Positions 25,804-34,454 of a stretch of DNA of 64,000 bases are shown piece by piece. A program made the position numbers and the translations under genes. This stretch comes from Candidatus Eremiobacteraceae bacterium (GTDB lineage Bacteria; Vulcanimicrobiota; Vulcanimicrobiia; Eremiobacterales; Eremiobacteraceae): positions 124,001 through 188,000 of the forward strand of contig DATGJI010000058.1 of the NCBI GenBank assembly GCA_035295225.1. Direction: 5' to 3'. The notes under the pieces are model-generated. The model was given only the letters and a program-made list of their open reading frames with translations, had not been told where the DNA came from and searched no databases. Every line of letters starts with the position of its first letter. Positions within the stretch are counted from its first letter, which is position 1.

Positions 25804-26613
25804 TCAGTCGGCATGCTGTGCGAGTGCCGAGCGCAGACCCGTGAGCGTTCTGCTATGGATCTGCGAGACCCGCTGCTTGCTGATGCCGAGGCGTCCACCG
25901 ATCTCGCGAAACGTCGACAAGCCGGCATATGCCGCGCCGATGATGACCTGTTCGCGCGGGGATAACGCTTTGACCGCAGCGCCCACGGCGCGTTCGATAT
26001 CGCGGCGCGCGGCGACATCGGCGGGATCGTCGGTGGCTGCGGCAACACGCTCGCCGACCGTGGTGCCGCATTGCGAACCCGGCATAGCCGCGTCGAGCGA
26101 CACCGGCGTGGCTCGGAGCAATGCGAGTTGCACGGCGCCGAGCTTTTCGGCATTGAGGCCGGCGCCCGCGGCTGCCGCATGGTCGTCCGGCGCCGCGCCT
26201 TTCGTCTGTGCAAGGTTCCATCGCGCGGCGTCGAGCATGCGTGCATCGCGCCGCGTTCGCTCGGGGATGGCGTCCATGCGCCGCAGGCCATTGAACATCG
26301 CGCCGCGGATGATGCGGCTTGCCCAGGCGTCGAACGACACACCGTAAGCCGGATCGAACGAGTCAAGCGCACGCAGCAATCCGACGCAGCCGTCGCCGAT
26401 CAGATCGTCGCTGACGAAGTACGAGGGGAGCCGCCGTAAGACGCCGGACGCGATCCGGCGCACCATAGGGAGCGCGGCTTCGCACGCAAGCGAGCGATCG
26501 CTTTGGTTTCGTGATGCCGCGTATGCGCGAGCGTGTTCTTCGAGCGCCGCATCGGAGGCGATCGCGGCGGACGTGGGATAGGATTGCACTTGTCGTGGGC
26601 GCGTGGAATTCAT
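25804..26613 (-). CDS. fliA: FliA/WhiG-type RNA polymerase sigma factor, 269 aa
   Basis: A sigma-70-family alternative factor, probably for late flagellar genes. Region 2 is clear (PSYFVSDDLIGDGCVGLLRALDSFDPAYGVSFDAWASRIIRGAMFNGLR, residues about 60-110). Region 4 is near the C-terminus (ALSPREQVIIGAAYAGLSTFREIGGRLGISKQRVSQIHSRTLTGLR), with a typical helix-turn-helix. Region 3 between them is Ala-rich and divergent. It sits directly after flagellar rod genes (ATGA overlap with the FlgJ-like gene), which supports FliA over a stress sigma factor. Confidence 0.88.
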   Translation of the reverse strand: MNSTRPRQVQSYPTSAAIASDAALEEHARAYAASRNQSDRSLACEAALPMVRRIASGVLRRLPSYFVSDDLIGDGCVGLLRALDSFDPAYGVSFDAWASRIIRGAMFNGLRRMDAIPERTRRDARMLDAARWNLAQTKGAAPDDHAAAAGAGLNAEKLGAVQLALLRATPVSLDAAMPGSQCGTTVGERVAAATDDPADVAARRDIERAVGAAVKALSPREQVIIGAAYAGLSTFREIGGRLGISKQRVSQIHSRTLTGLRSALAQHAD

Positions 26614-26885
26614 GAATGCGCTCTTTCCAACTGCGTCGCGAGTGATGTGCTGAAGCCGGAAGGATCGGCATTGGCGATCGCTTGCGCCATGGCGTCCGCA
26701 TACAGCGATTGCAGAATATCGGCGTTCGTGTCGTCTGAGGCGAAGATGGCAGCGGCCTTGTCAGCGTCGTCGCCATTCGAGTCGCTTTCGATCTGAAGAC
26801 GGCGGCCAAAGCCGGCTTCGAGAAGCGACTGTTTCAGAAGCGAGGCTTCGAATTGGCGGCACGCCTGCACGAGCCGATCCGTCAT
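26610..26885 (-). CDS. FlgJ-N-like rod-binding protein, 91 aa
   Basis: A small protein matching the N-terminal, non-enzymatic part of FlgJ: RLVQACRQFEASLLKQSLLEAGF, then YADAMAQAIANADPSGFSTSLATQLER. The motif FEASLLKQ...AxAxAIA...GxSxxLAxQL is characteristic of rod-cap/rod-binding proteins, which help assemble the flagellar rod in the periplasm. The muramidase domain of proteobacterial FlgJ is absent, as in many non-proteobacteria. It overlaps fliA (ATGA) and follows flgG by six bases. Confidence 0.7.
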   Translation of the reverse strand: MTDRLVQACRQFEASLLKQSLLEAGFGRRLQIESDSNGDDADKAAAIFASDDTNADILQSLYADAMAQAIANADPSGFSTSLATQLERAHS

Positions 26886-26891
26886 GTGATT

Positions 26892-27626
26892 CTAGCCGCG
26901 CTCGAGATTGTTCGCGAGGCGCAAAAGCTCATCAGCGGCCTGCACCGTCTTCGCGCTTGCTTCATATGCGCGCTGAGCAGCGAGCACCGCCATCATCGCG
27001 CCGATCACGTTGATGTTGGCGCGCTCAAGGCAGCGCTGCTTTACGGATCCGAAGCCGCCCGTGCTGGGCGTTCCCCGAAAGCATTTGCCGGACGCTTGCG
27101 TGGGATAGAACAGGCCGTCCGCGTCGAAGCGAAGTTTGGTGTTGTCCGCGAACGCGCACAGGCGGATGTGCCCGGCGATGACGTCGGCAGACTTTCCGGC
27201 GACCCGGCAGCGGACAAGGCCGTCTGCCGCGATCTTGATCTGTGTGGTGCCGCGCGGCAGTTTCACGTCCGCAAGCCCGGCGCCGTTCGGCAATCGCAGC
27301 CGTCCGTCCGCATCGGGCGTGAGGTTCCCCGCGCGGGTGAACGCGGCGCGACCCGCGGTGGTGTGCACCTCAAACAGACCTTAACCATCGATCGCGAGGT
27401 CGTCGGCGTTGTTCGTGGATTCGAGCTTGCCTTGCGAGAAGAGCTTTCGTTGGCCGTCGTCAACCGAGCCGACCACCGAACCGCCCGGGGTGACGAGTGC
27501 GGCGAACTCGGGGCGATCGCTGCGATAGCCCGGCGTATCAGCGTTGGCGAGGTTGACCGAGATCGCGTCGATGATAGCCTGTTGCGCGGCCATGCCGGCA
27601 GCGCCGGCGACAAGCGCGCGATTCAC
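26892..27626 (-). pseudogene. flgG: flgG flagellar distal-rod gene interrupted by an in-frame TAA
   Basis: The N-terminal part (27381-27626) encodes MNRALVAGAAGMAAQQAIID and the NLANADTPGYRS motif, then ends LAIDG followed by TAA at 27381-27383. The same frame continues immediately with GLFEVHTTAG and runs to 26892, giving the typical C-terminus VLAAQRAYEASAKTVQAADE. FlgG proteins normally read LAIxGxGxF here, so one codon (for example CAA, GAA or AAA) appears mutated to TAA. Joined, the product would be about 244 residues, near the family norm. This could be a true nonsense mutation, a sequence error or read-through. The start overlaps the flgF stop (ATGA). Confidence 0.85.
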
Positions 27627-28291
27627 GCGTGCACCGCCGGCACATCTGTGACCGCGCGGCGCAAAGTCTCATCTGCGCGCTGGGCGGTCTTTTGATCCGC
27701 CTCAAAAGCGCGCTGCGCCGATACGAGCGCCGTCATCTCCAAGAGCGGATTGACGCCGGAATCTTCGAGAAAACCGCTTCTGATCTGCGCCGCCGAGCGG
27801 CGGATGGCAGCGCTGCTGGACGCTGAGAAGTAACCCGAGGCATCGCGTGTGGCGCTCTGCCCGAGGTCGACCACGCGCAGCCGATCGATCACCCGCCCGC
27901 TGGCCACGATGCGGCCATCCGTATCGACAGAAGCGCCGCGCGGAAACCGGACGGCGCCAAGCGAGCCGAGCAACGCATGGCCGCCAATGTCGCGCAACGT
28001 GTCGCCGCTGGCCGAAAGCCGGCCATCTCGCGTATAGCGAACGCCTTCGGGCGCGGCGACCGCGAAATAGCCCGGACCCGTCAGTGCAAGATCCGTGGCC
28101 ACTCCGGTGGGGCGCAACGAACCTTGTGTGTTCCGCGCGGCCGTGAGGCGAGCGGAGAATTCACCGCTCGTGTCCAGTGCGCCGAACCCGGGCGTGTTCG
28201 AGTTGGCGAGGTTGGCCGCGATGGCATCGAGACGCGCTTGCTGGAACCGCATTCCAGCGGCTGCGCACGCTAGGCTATCGGGTGCTTCCAT
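27623..28291 (-). CDS. flgF: Flagellar basal-body rod protein, FlgF/FlgG family, 222 aa
   Basis: A proximal-rod component of the flagellum. The N-terminal motif ARLDAIAANLANSNTPGF is the family signature. The central domain (LALTGPGYFAVAAPEGVRYTRDGRL) is the flagellar hook/rod beta region, and the C-terminal helix SAQRAFEADQKTAQRADETLRR completes the axial-protein pattern. FlgF and FlgG are hard to separate by eye; I call FlgF because a better FlgG follows with an ATGA overlap. GGAGGA lies five bases before the ATG. Upstream is a 219-bp gap with repeats after gpmI, where a promoter probably lies. Confidence 0.85.
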   Translation of the reverse strand: MEAPDSLACAAAGMRFQQARLDAIAANLANSNTPGFGALDTSGEFSARLTAARNTQGSLRPTGVATDLALTGPGYFAVAAPEGVRYTRDGRLSASGDTLRDIGGHALLGSLGAVRFPRGASVDTDGRIVASGRVIDRLRVVDLGQSATRDASGYFSASSSAAIRRSAAQIRSGFLEDSGVNPLLEMTALVSAQRAFEADQKTAQRADETLRRAVTDVPAVHA

Positions 28292-28451
28292 CGCTCGTCC
28301 TCCGGCATTGCACTGGCGCGATTGGTGCGAGGACGATACGTCGGGAAAGTGTCTGCGTTACCGCGGATATGCGGCCAATTTATGAACACGGATGCCGAAA
28401 GGCGAAACGCGTGCGGCGTGGCGTTCGTCGAGAGCGAGATGATTGCGAGTT

Positions 28452-28514
28452 GGGCCGACGAGCGTCGGCCCCTTCAGGATTTGGGCCCCTTCAGGATCGC
28501 GTCGGCGCCTTCAG
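28452..28514 (-). repeat. REPIN-like unit plus two partial units overlapping the gpmI stop
   Basis: One full inverted unit at 28452-28476 (GGGCCGACGAGCGTCGGCCC then CTTCA), then two half units at 28481-28494 and 28501-28514. The last contains the gpmI stop codon: on the minus strand the gene ends TGAAGGCGCCGACG, so the TGA is the first three bases of a repeat remnant, as at csaB. Confidence 0.8.
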
Positions 28515-30040
28515 TCAGCGAGAAGCGAGTGGCACGTCATCACCGCAGGCTGTGGAAGATCCATGAGCGCGCAGATGGTCGGCGCGACGTCGCATAGCCG
28601 CCCGCCATCGCGCAACTTGGCCACACCTGGTGCGCCGGTTACGACCAGCGGCACGACGTTGGTCGTATGGGCCGTGAGTTCGGTGCCGGTCGCAAGATCG
28701 ATCTTCGCTTCCGCGTTGCCGTGATCGGCAGTCACGATGAGAATGTCGCCGGCTTCGCGCACGGCAGTCACCAGCTTGCCCAGGCACTCGTCCACGACGT
28801 CGAGCGCCTCGATGATCGGCTTCCATTTGCCGGTGTGCCCGACCATATCCGGATTCGCGTAATTCATGACGATGAGCGCATAGTCGCGCGAGCGGATGGC
28901 CGCCACGGCTTTATCCGTGATCTCTCTCGCGCGCATCGCCGGCAGATGATCGTATGTGCCGACTTCCCGCGCTGAAGGCACGAGCTCGCGATCCTCTCCT
29001 GGGAACTGCTCCTCGCGACCGCCGCTAAAGAAATACGTGACGTGCGCATATTTCTCGGTCTCTGCGAGACGCAATTGGCGCAGCCCGGCAGCTGAGACCA
29101 CTTCACCGAGCGTCTGCTGCTCGAAGATCTTCCCGAACATCACCGGATTCGTGAAGGACGCATCGTATAATGTCATGATCGCGAACATAAAATCGTTGAA
29201 ATGCTTGACCGGGAATTCGGTAAACTCCGGATCCGAGAATGCCCGCGTCAACTGACGCGCGCGGTCGGGCCGGAAGTTGAAGAAGAAACATGCATCGCCG
29301 TCTTTCACGATAGGCGCGGCAACGCCGGCGCAAATCGTCGGCTGCACGAATTCATCGTCTTCGCCGCGCGCGTACGCCGCCTCCAAACCGGCCGAGGCGG
29401 ACGGGGCGGTCAGAGCGGCTCCGTCTGCAAGCGCATCATACGCACGCTGCGTCCGCTCCCATCGCTTGTCTCGATCCATCGCGAAGAAGCGGCCGCAGAT
29501 CATTGAGATCGAAGCATTGCCGTTCGCCGCGCACGCCGACTCGAGCTCGCGCAGATATTCTCCCGCGCTGCGCGGCGGCGTATCTCGCCCATCGAGAAAC
29601 GCAGCGATCTTGACGGGAACGCCGGCAGCCTTCGCCGCGTCCATCGTCGCATACAGGTGCCGCATCGAAGAGTGAACGCCGCCCGGCGAAACGAGGCCCA
29701 GCAGATGCAGCGTGCCGCCCGTCCGCTTGACATGCGCGAAGCAACCTTGCAGGACGGGATTCGACGCGAAGGTGCCGCGAGCGATCGCATCGTCGATGCG
29801 CGTCACGCTCTGGAGCACGACGCGGCCCGCGCCGAGATTCAAGTGGCCGACTTCGCTGTTGCCCTGTTGATCGTGCGGCAAACCCACTGCTTCTTCGGCG
29901 GCGCCGAGCTCCGTATGCGGGTTATTCGCGAAGAGCGCGCGCCAGTTCGGCATGTCGGCGGCGGCGATCGCATTGCCGCGCACTTCGGTCGAACACCCGA
30001 AGCCGTCGAGGATACAGAGGACGACCCGATTTCTAGGCAT
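28511..30040 (-). CDS. gpmI: 2,3-bisphosphoglycerate-independent phosphoglycerate mutase GpmI, 509 aa
   Basis: Interconverts 3- and 2-phosphoglycerate in glycolysis, using two metal ions and a serine nucleophile. Motifs: RVVLCILDGFG at the N-terminus, DQQGNSEVGHLNLGAGR containing the catalytic Ser, FLDGRDTPPRSA, FNFRPDRAR, and at the C-terminus YANPDMVGHTGKWKPIIEALDVVD and VTADHGNAE. The length is typical. The ATG at 30038-30040 overlaps the tpiA stop by eight bases. It is the last gene of the glycolytic operon. Confidence 0.96.
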   Translation of the reverse strand: MPRNRVVLCILDGFGCSTEVRGNAIAAADMPNWRALFANNPHTELGAAEEAVGLPHDQQGNSEVGHLNLGAGRVVLQSVTRIDDAIARGTFASNPVLQGCFAHVKRTGGTLHLLGLVSPGGVHSSMRHLYATMDAAKAAGVPVKIAAFLDGRDTPPRSAGEYLRELESACAANGNASISMICGRFFAMDRDKRWERTQRAYDALADGAALTAPSASAGLEAAYARGEDDEFVQPTICAGVAAPIVKDGDACFFFNFRPDRARQLTRAFSDPEFTEFPVKHFNDFMFAIMTLYDASFTNPVMFGKIFEQQTLGEVVSAAGLRQLRLAETEKYAHVTYFFSGGREEQFPGEDRELVPSAREVGTYDHLPAMRAREITDKAVAAIRSRDYALIVMNYANPDMVGHTGKWKPIIEALDVVDECLGKLVTAVREAGDILIVTADHGNAEAKIDLATGTELTAHTTNVVPLVVTGAPGVAKLRDGGRLCDVAPTICALMDLPQPAVMTCHSLLAD

Positions 30041-30788
30041 CGCCGAGGCCGCTCTTGACAAGCGCAAGGAATGCCGCCGGATGAAGGCTAGCCGAACCGA
30101 CCAGACCGCCGTCGATATCGGGCTGCTCGCACAAAGCCATTGCATTCTCGGCTTTCATCGACCCGCCGTACACAATGCGTGCGTCATCGAGGCCGCCGGC
30201 GGTCTGCCGGATCAGCGCGATCGTGCGATTGGCGTTTTCGGGCGTGTCGGCAAGGCCGGTTCCGATCGCCCAGATCGGTTCGTACGCGATGACGATCGCA
30301 GCGCGTTCCTCATCGCTGAGATGACCGACGCCATCCGATACTTGCTGCATGACCCGCTGCAGTGTGGCGCCCGCTTTATGCTCCTCCAACGTCTCACCGA
30401 CGCAGACGATCGGCGTCACGCCCTCGGCGATCAGCGCGCGTACTTTCTTCGCGACCATCGCATCGGTTTCGCCAAAATGTTGCCGGCGTTCGGAATGCCC
30501 GACGATGCAATAGCGGCAGCCGATCGTCGCGATCATCGAAGCGCTGACCTCGCCGGTAAAGGCGCCTTCGGGCGCCCAATAGCAGTCTTGTGCGCCGGCA
30601 CCGATCGGCCAATCGCCGAGTGATTCGACGAGCGCCGCAAGATCGGTGAACGGGGCGCACAAAACGATGTCGACACGATCCGTCAGCAAGGCGGCTTCGG
30701 GCGCAAACGCTTCGACGTACTCGCGCGTCTGCAGCGGCGACTTATACATCTTCCAGTTGGCGGCGTAGAGCGGCCGACGTGCGCTCAA
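30033..30788 (-). CDS. tpiA: Triose-phosphate isomerase TpiA, 251 aa
   Basis: Interconverts dihydroxyacetone phosphate and glyceraldehyde-3-phosphate. Catalytic residues are all visible: Asn and Lys in YAANWKMYKS, His in CIVGHSERRQ, Glu in IAYEPIWAIGTG, and the phosphate-binding IVYGGSM near the C-terminus. The length is standard for a TIM barrel. It overlaps pgk upstream (ATGA) and gpmI downstream, consistent with translational coupling across the glycolytic operon. Confidence 0.97.
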   Translation of the reverse strand: MSARRPLYAANWKMYKSPLQTREYVEAFAPEAALLTDRVDIVLCAPFTDLAALVESLGDWPIGAGAQDCYWAPEGAFTGEVSASMIATIGCRYCIVGHSERRQHFGETDAMVAKKVRALIAEGVTPIVCVGETLEEHKAGATLQRVMQQVSDGVGHLSDEERAAIVIAYEPIWAIGTGLADTPENANRTIALIRQTAGGLDDARIVYGGSMKAENAMALCEQPDIDGGLVGSASLHPAAFLALVKSGLGDA

Positions 30789-31978
30789 GCGGGCGGCGCC
30801 TGACGCAATGCAGCTACACCCGGCAGTTCCTTGCCCTCGAGGTACTCGAGCGTAGCGCCGCCGCCGGTTGAGATGTGCGACATCTTCGCCGCGAAGCCGA
30901 GCTTATGCGCCGCGGCAGCGGAGTCGCCGCCGCCGACGACGGACATCGCGCCGGAATCTACGATCGCCTGGCCGACCGCTTCGGTACCGGCCGCGAACGC
31001 GTCGTTTTCGAACACGCCCATGGGTCCGTTCCAGAGCACCGTCTTTGCGTGCAAGATCGTGCCGCGGAAGTGCTCGGCCGTGCCAGGACCGATGTCGAGG
31101 ATCATCTCGTCGGGCGCGACGTGTTTGACGTCGACAAAACGCGTGTCGACGCCCGCTTTGAGCTCTTTTGCGACGACTGCGTCAGTCGGCAAATGCAAGT
31201 GCGCGCGCACGTGCCCGTCGTGGATCTTTGAGAAGACATGGCGCGCCGGTTCGAGGTCGGGATCGCGCAGCGATTTGCCGACGTCGATGCCCTCAGCCGC
31301 AAGCAGCGTGTTGGCCATGCCGCCGCCGACGACGATCTGGTCGCAGAGCTCGAGCAGTCGCTCGATCACGCCGATCTTATCCGACACTTTCGCGCCGCCG
31401 AGAACCGCCACAAACGGACGGTGCGGATCCGAGAGGATCGAATCGAGGACTTCGAGCTCCTGCGCCATCAGCGGTCCCATGTAAGCGGGCAGGTATGCGG
31501 CGATGCCTGTCGTCGAAGCGTGCGCGCGATGCGCCGTTCCGAATGCGTCGTTCACATAGAGGTCGCCGAGCTGCGCGAGCGCGCGCGCAAAGCCAGGATC
31601 GTTTTCTTCTTCTTCCTTATGAAAGCGGACGTTTTCGAGCAACAGCACATCGCCGTCGTGGAGCGCGTCTACCGCGGCTTGCGCTTGCGGACCGATGCAA
31701 TCCGGCGCGGTCAGGACGGGACGGCCAAGGATCTCCGCTAGCCGCGTTGCGACCGGCGCGAGCCGGAGCGACTCGACGACGACGCCGTCCGGCCTGCCCA
31801 GATGGGAGAGCACGATGACCTTTGCCCCGCGATCGCTCAAGGCGCGCAGCGTCGGAGCGGCAGCCACGATGCGCGTATCGTCCGTGATGCGGCCGTCTTC
31901 GAGCGGCACGTTGAGGTCTTCACGCACGAGGACGCGCTTGCCGCTCACGTCCGCGTCGGCTAGAAAACGCGCCGGCAC
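30785..31978 (-). CDS. pgk: Phosphoglycerate kinase Pgk, 397 aa
   Basis: Transfers phosphate from 1,3-bisphosphoglycerate to ADP. Conserved segments: KRVLVREDLNVPLEDG (substrate-binding Arg and Asp-Asn), VIVLSHLGRPDG, LLENVRFHKEEE, FGTAHRAHASTTG, AVLGGAKVSDK, WNGPMGVFE and the nucleotide-binding VVGGGDSAAAAHKLG...ISTGGGATLEYLEGK. Normal length. It starts four bases after the gap stop and overlaps tpiA as ATGA. Confidence 0.97.
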   Translation of the reverse strand: MPARFLADADVSGKRVLVREDLNVPLEDGRITDDTRIVAAAPTLRALSDRGAKVIVLSHLGRPDGVVVESLRLAPVATRLAEILGRPVLTAPDCIGPQAQAAVDALHDGDVLLLENVRFHKEEEENDPGFARALAQLGDLYVNDAFGTAHRAHASTTGIAAYLPAYMGPLMAQELEVLDSILSDPHRPFVAVLGGAKVSDKIGVIERLLELCDQIVVGGGMANTLLAAEGIDVGKSLRDPDLEPARHVFSKIHDGHVRAHLHLPTDAVVAKELKAGVDTRFVDVKHVAPDEMILDIGPGTAEHFRGTILHAKTVLWNGPMGVFENDAFAAGTEAVGQAIVDSGAMSVVGGGDSAAAAHKLGFAAKMSHISTGGGATLEYLEGKELPGVAALRQAPPA

Positions 31979-31982
31979 GGCG

Positions 31983-32996
31983 CTACGCAGATTTCTTCAA
32001 GACATAGGCCGTGAGGTCGGCGATTCGCGACGAGTAACCCCACTCGTTATCGTACCACGCGACGACCTTCACGAGATTGCCGCCGACCACCATCGTGCAG
32101 AGCGAATCCACAACCGATGAGCGAGAGTCGCCGCGGAAATCCATGGAGACGAGCGGCTCGTCCGTGACGCCGAGGATGCCCTTCATACGCTCCGACTCAG
32201 ACCACTTGCGCATCAGCGCGTTGACCTCGTCCTTCGTGGACGTCTTCTCCGTTTCCACGACAAGATCCACGACGGAGACTGTGGGCGTCGGAACGCGCAG
32301 CGAGAATCCGTCGAGCTTGCCCTTCATCTCCGGGATGACGAGATAGATGGCTTTTGCAGCCCCGGTCGTGGTCGGGATGATGTTGAGCGCGGCAGCGCGC
32401 GCACGGCGCAGATCCTCATGCGGAAAATCGAGAAGGCGCTGATCGTTCGTGTACGAGTGCACGGTCGTCATCGTGCCTTTGACGATTCCCAGTTCATCCA
32501 ACAGCACTTTCGTGGGCGGGGCCAGACAGTTGGTGGTGCACGACGCGTTTGAGATGATGAAATGTTTTGCCGGATCGAACTTCTCTTCGTTGACGCCGAG
32601 CACGATCGTGATGTCTTCGTTCTTCGCCGGCGCTGAGATTATGACGCGCTTCGCTCCCGCATCGATATGCGCCCGCGCTTTGGCGGCATCGGTGAAAAAG
32701 CCGGTCGATTCGATCACGAGATCGACGTTCAATTCGCGCCACGGAAGCTTTGCCGGATCGCGTTCTTGCACGAGGCGGATGGTCTTGCCGTTGATCGTGA
32801 ACGAATCGCTCGTATGCGTCACGGTTCCCGGAAATCGTCCGTACGTGGAATCATACTTGAATAGGTGCGTTGCGGTAGCGGCGTCGCCGAGATCGTTGAC
32901 GGCCACGACGTCGATATCCGGATGACGTTCCATCAAAGCGCGGAAGCCCTGACGGCCGATTCGACCGAACCCGTTTATGGCGATGCGGAATGCCAC
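31983..32996 (-). CDS. gap: Glyceraldehyde-3-phosphate dehydrogenase, 337 aa
   Basis: Oxidative phosphorylation of glyceraldehyde-3-phosphate with NAD(P). The Rossmann start INGFGRIGR, the catalytic Cys in [11 protein letters not shown], the HSYTNDQ loop and [11 protein letters not shown] near the C-terminus are all present. Cofactor preference is not clear by eye. It follows whiA after a 162-bp gap that probably contains a promoter; GAGGAG lies about 11 bases before the ATG. It is the first gene of gap-pgk-tpiA-gpmI, the standard lower-glycolysis order. Confidence 0.97.
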   Translation of the reverse strand: MAFRIAINGFGRIGRQGFRALMERHPDIDVVAVNDLGDAATATHLFKYDSTYGRFPGTVTHTSDSFTINGKTIRLVQERDPAKLPWRELNVDLVIESTGFFTDAAKARAHIDAGAKRVIISAPAKNEDITIVLGVNEEKFDPAKHFIISNASCTTNCLAPPTKVLLDELGIVKGTMTTVHSYTNDQRLLDFPHEDLRRARAAALNIIPTTTGAAKAIYLVIPEMKGKLDGFSLRVPTPTVSVVDLVVETEKTSTKDEVNALMRKWSESERMKGILGVTDEPLVSMDFRGDSRSSVVDSLCTMVVGGNLVKVVAWYDNEWGYSSRIADLTAYVLKKSA

Positions 32997-33158
32997 GCTC
33001 GACTCCTCAAAGACTGGCCGAAATCGGCCGGATGTATCGAGAGTTTTAGCCCTCTTGACGTGGCCGAACCTGCACGGTTAAATGCGCCGGGGAATCGTCC
33101 ATCGACGTTTGTCGAACGAACGGACCGACATCGTGGGAGGGCAAGCATCGATTGCCCT

Positions 33159-34064
33159 TCAACGGCGGTGCCGCGAGCGGGCGAGACGCTCGATCTCACG
33201 CAGTCGATAGGCCATCGAGGATTTTGTCACCATGGGCCGTGCGCGGCGCCCAAGTTCACTCAAAGTCAGATCCGGGTTTGCGTGGCGCAATCGCGCGGCC
33301 TCGCGAAGAGGCGCGGAAAGAATGTGGGAGCGAGCTGGGTGCAGCAGCGACGTCGCCGCTTCGAGTTGACGCGCCGAAGCCGTGCCTGCGCGCGCGGCAT
33401 TCGCAGCCTCGCCGTTCACCGTTCGCCGGATATTGTTCTTCGTCTCGCGCCGAGCGCGTATGTCGTCGAGCCGGAGAACCGCCTGCGTGGCGCCCATTTG
33501 CGCGAGAAGATCTGCTACCGCTTGGCCGTCCTTCACATATGCGAAAGGCATTTTTCTGCGCCGAGAGATTCCGGCGTCGACCTTGAGCGCGGCCAGGCCT
33601 GCCGCAACTGCGCGCGCCGCCCCATCGTCACGCGTATTGAATTCAAGGTGGTAGCCGCGCGCGGGATCGGCGACAGATCCGCACGCGAGAAATGCGCCGC
33701 GAATCCAGGCGCCGCGGCAGCACGCTCGCGCCGGTATCGACGGCTTGCTCACTTCCGGCAAGTCAAGCGTGACTAAGACGGAGAGCGAATCGCGCGCGCG
33801 TTTGGCGTCCAGATCGTGCGCGTGCGCCGCGATGTGCGCCTTTGCCGATGCCTTAAGCACGGCGCGCGCGATCGAAACGCGCGCCGTTCGAACGGTCACG
33901 CCGCCGTTCTCGATCGAACGCGAACCGCGCCGCCCCAACGCCGCGAAAGCCGCGAGAAACGCGCGCGGACAGCAATCGCGCCTGAATGATGCGCGGGCGA
34001 TCTCATCCTTTGCGTCGGCCGAAAAAACTGCTATGCGCGATTTCCGTTCGCGGGCTGAAGCCAT
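33159..34064 (-). CDS. whiA: WhiA-family DNA-binding regulator, 301 aa
   Basis: WhiA proteins combine a LAGLIDADG homing-endonuclease-like fold with a C-terminal helix-turn-helix and regulate division or sporulation in Gram-positive bacteria. Here the N-terminal FSADAKDEIARASFRRDCCPRAFLAAF, the central CCRGAWIRGAFLACGSVADPARGYHLEF and the C-terminal HPDLTLSELG-type helix-turn-helix (HANPDLTLSELGRRARPMVTKSSMAYRLREIERLA) match the family. The start is uncertain: I use ATG 34062-34064, but a TTG at 34163 would add 33 Arg-rich residues. Family neighbours RapZ and YvcK are absent; the gene instead precedes gap. Confidence 0.85.
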   Translation of the reverse strand: MASARERKSRIAVFSADAKDEIARASFRRDCCPRAFLAAFAALGRRGSRSIENGGVTVRTARVSIARAVLKASAKAHIAAHAHDLDAKRARDSLSVLVTLDLPEVSKPSIPARACCRGAWIRGAFLACGSVADPARGYHLEFNTRDDGAARAVAAGLAALKVDAGISRRRKMPFAYVKDGQAVADLLAQMGATQAVLRLDDIRARRETKNNIRRTVNGEAANAARAGTASARQLEAATSLLHPARSHILSAPLREAARLRHANPDLTLSELGRRARPMVTKSSMAYRLREIERLARSRHRR

Positions 34065-34454
34065 TGCGTCGCGATTTGGCGTTCCCGATCGGCGGCTCCC
34101 GCGGCGACCGACTCGTCGCTGCTCTCTTCGAACGGCTTCGACCGGCCACTTCGCTTGAGTCAAAGGTACATGGGACCTTTGCGTTCGCGCAAGCGAGTTG
34201 GGAAAAAAGCTCTAATCATCACGCAGTGCCGTTTTTGGCACAGGATATGACGTATGACGACGCGCAGGCTGGCGGAAGCTTTCCCATCCCCGCGGGGAAG
34301 GGCGGGCTTCCGTCCATCGCTTCAAAGGCGCCAAAGTATCGAGGAAAAGCTGCTCGATGCTTCGACATCTGCGAACGGTGGCGATAACCTGCATACGCTT
34401 GCGCCCGGGTGGGCGCATCTCAATCACCAGAAACGTTTCGAGGAGATAAACTGA
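34065..34454. other. 390-bp divergent intergenic region between whiA and a lipoprotein gene
   Basis: No credible gene is seen here apart from a possible N-terminal extension of whiA. A GC hairpin GCGCCC/GGGCGC with loop GGGT lies at 34401-34416 in the leader of the downstream lipoprotein, 38 bases before its ATG. GAGGAGAT just before 34455 is the ribosome site. I looked for known riboswitch signatures (c-di-GMP, cobalamin, TPP) and found none I trust. Divergent promoters must lie here but no clear -35/-10 pair stands out. Confidence 0.5.

Noticed and set aside
20600-27400. Genome-wide recoding of stop codons, suggested by the TAG before lspA and TAA in flgG
   Set aside because: TAG, TAA and TGA all end other clear genes here at expected positions, so a global recoding is not supported.
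28292-28450. A sigma-54 or sigma-28 promoter before flgF
   Set aside because: A TTGG...CCGC segment has GG and GC at the -24/-12 distance, but other consensus positions fail and no sigma-28 box is clear.
34165-34454. A riboswitch (c-di-GMP, cobalamin) upstream of the beta-propeller lipoprotein
   Set aside because: Only a short GC hairpin is visible; none of the conserved riboswitch cores could be matched.
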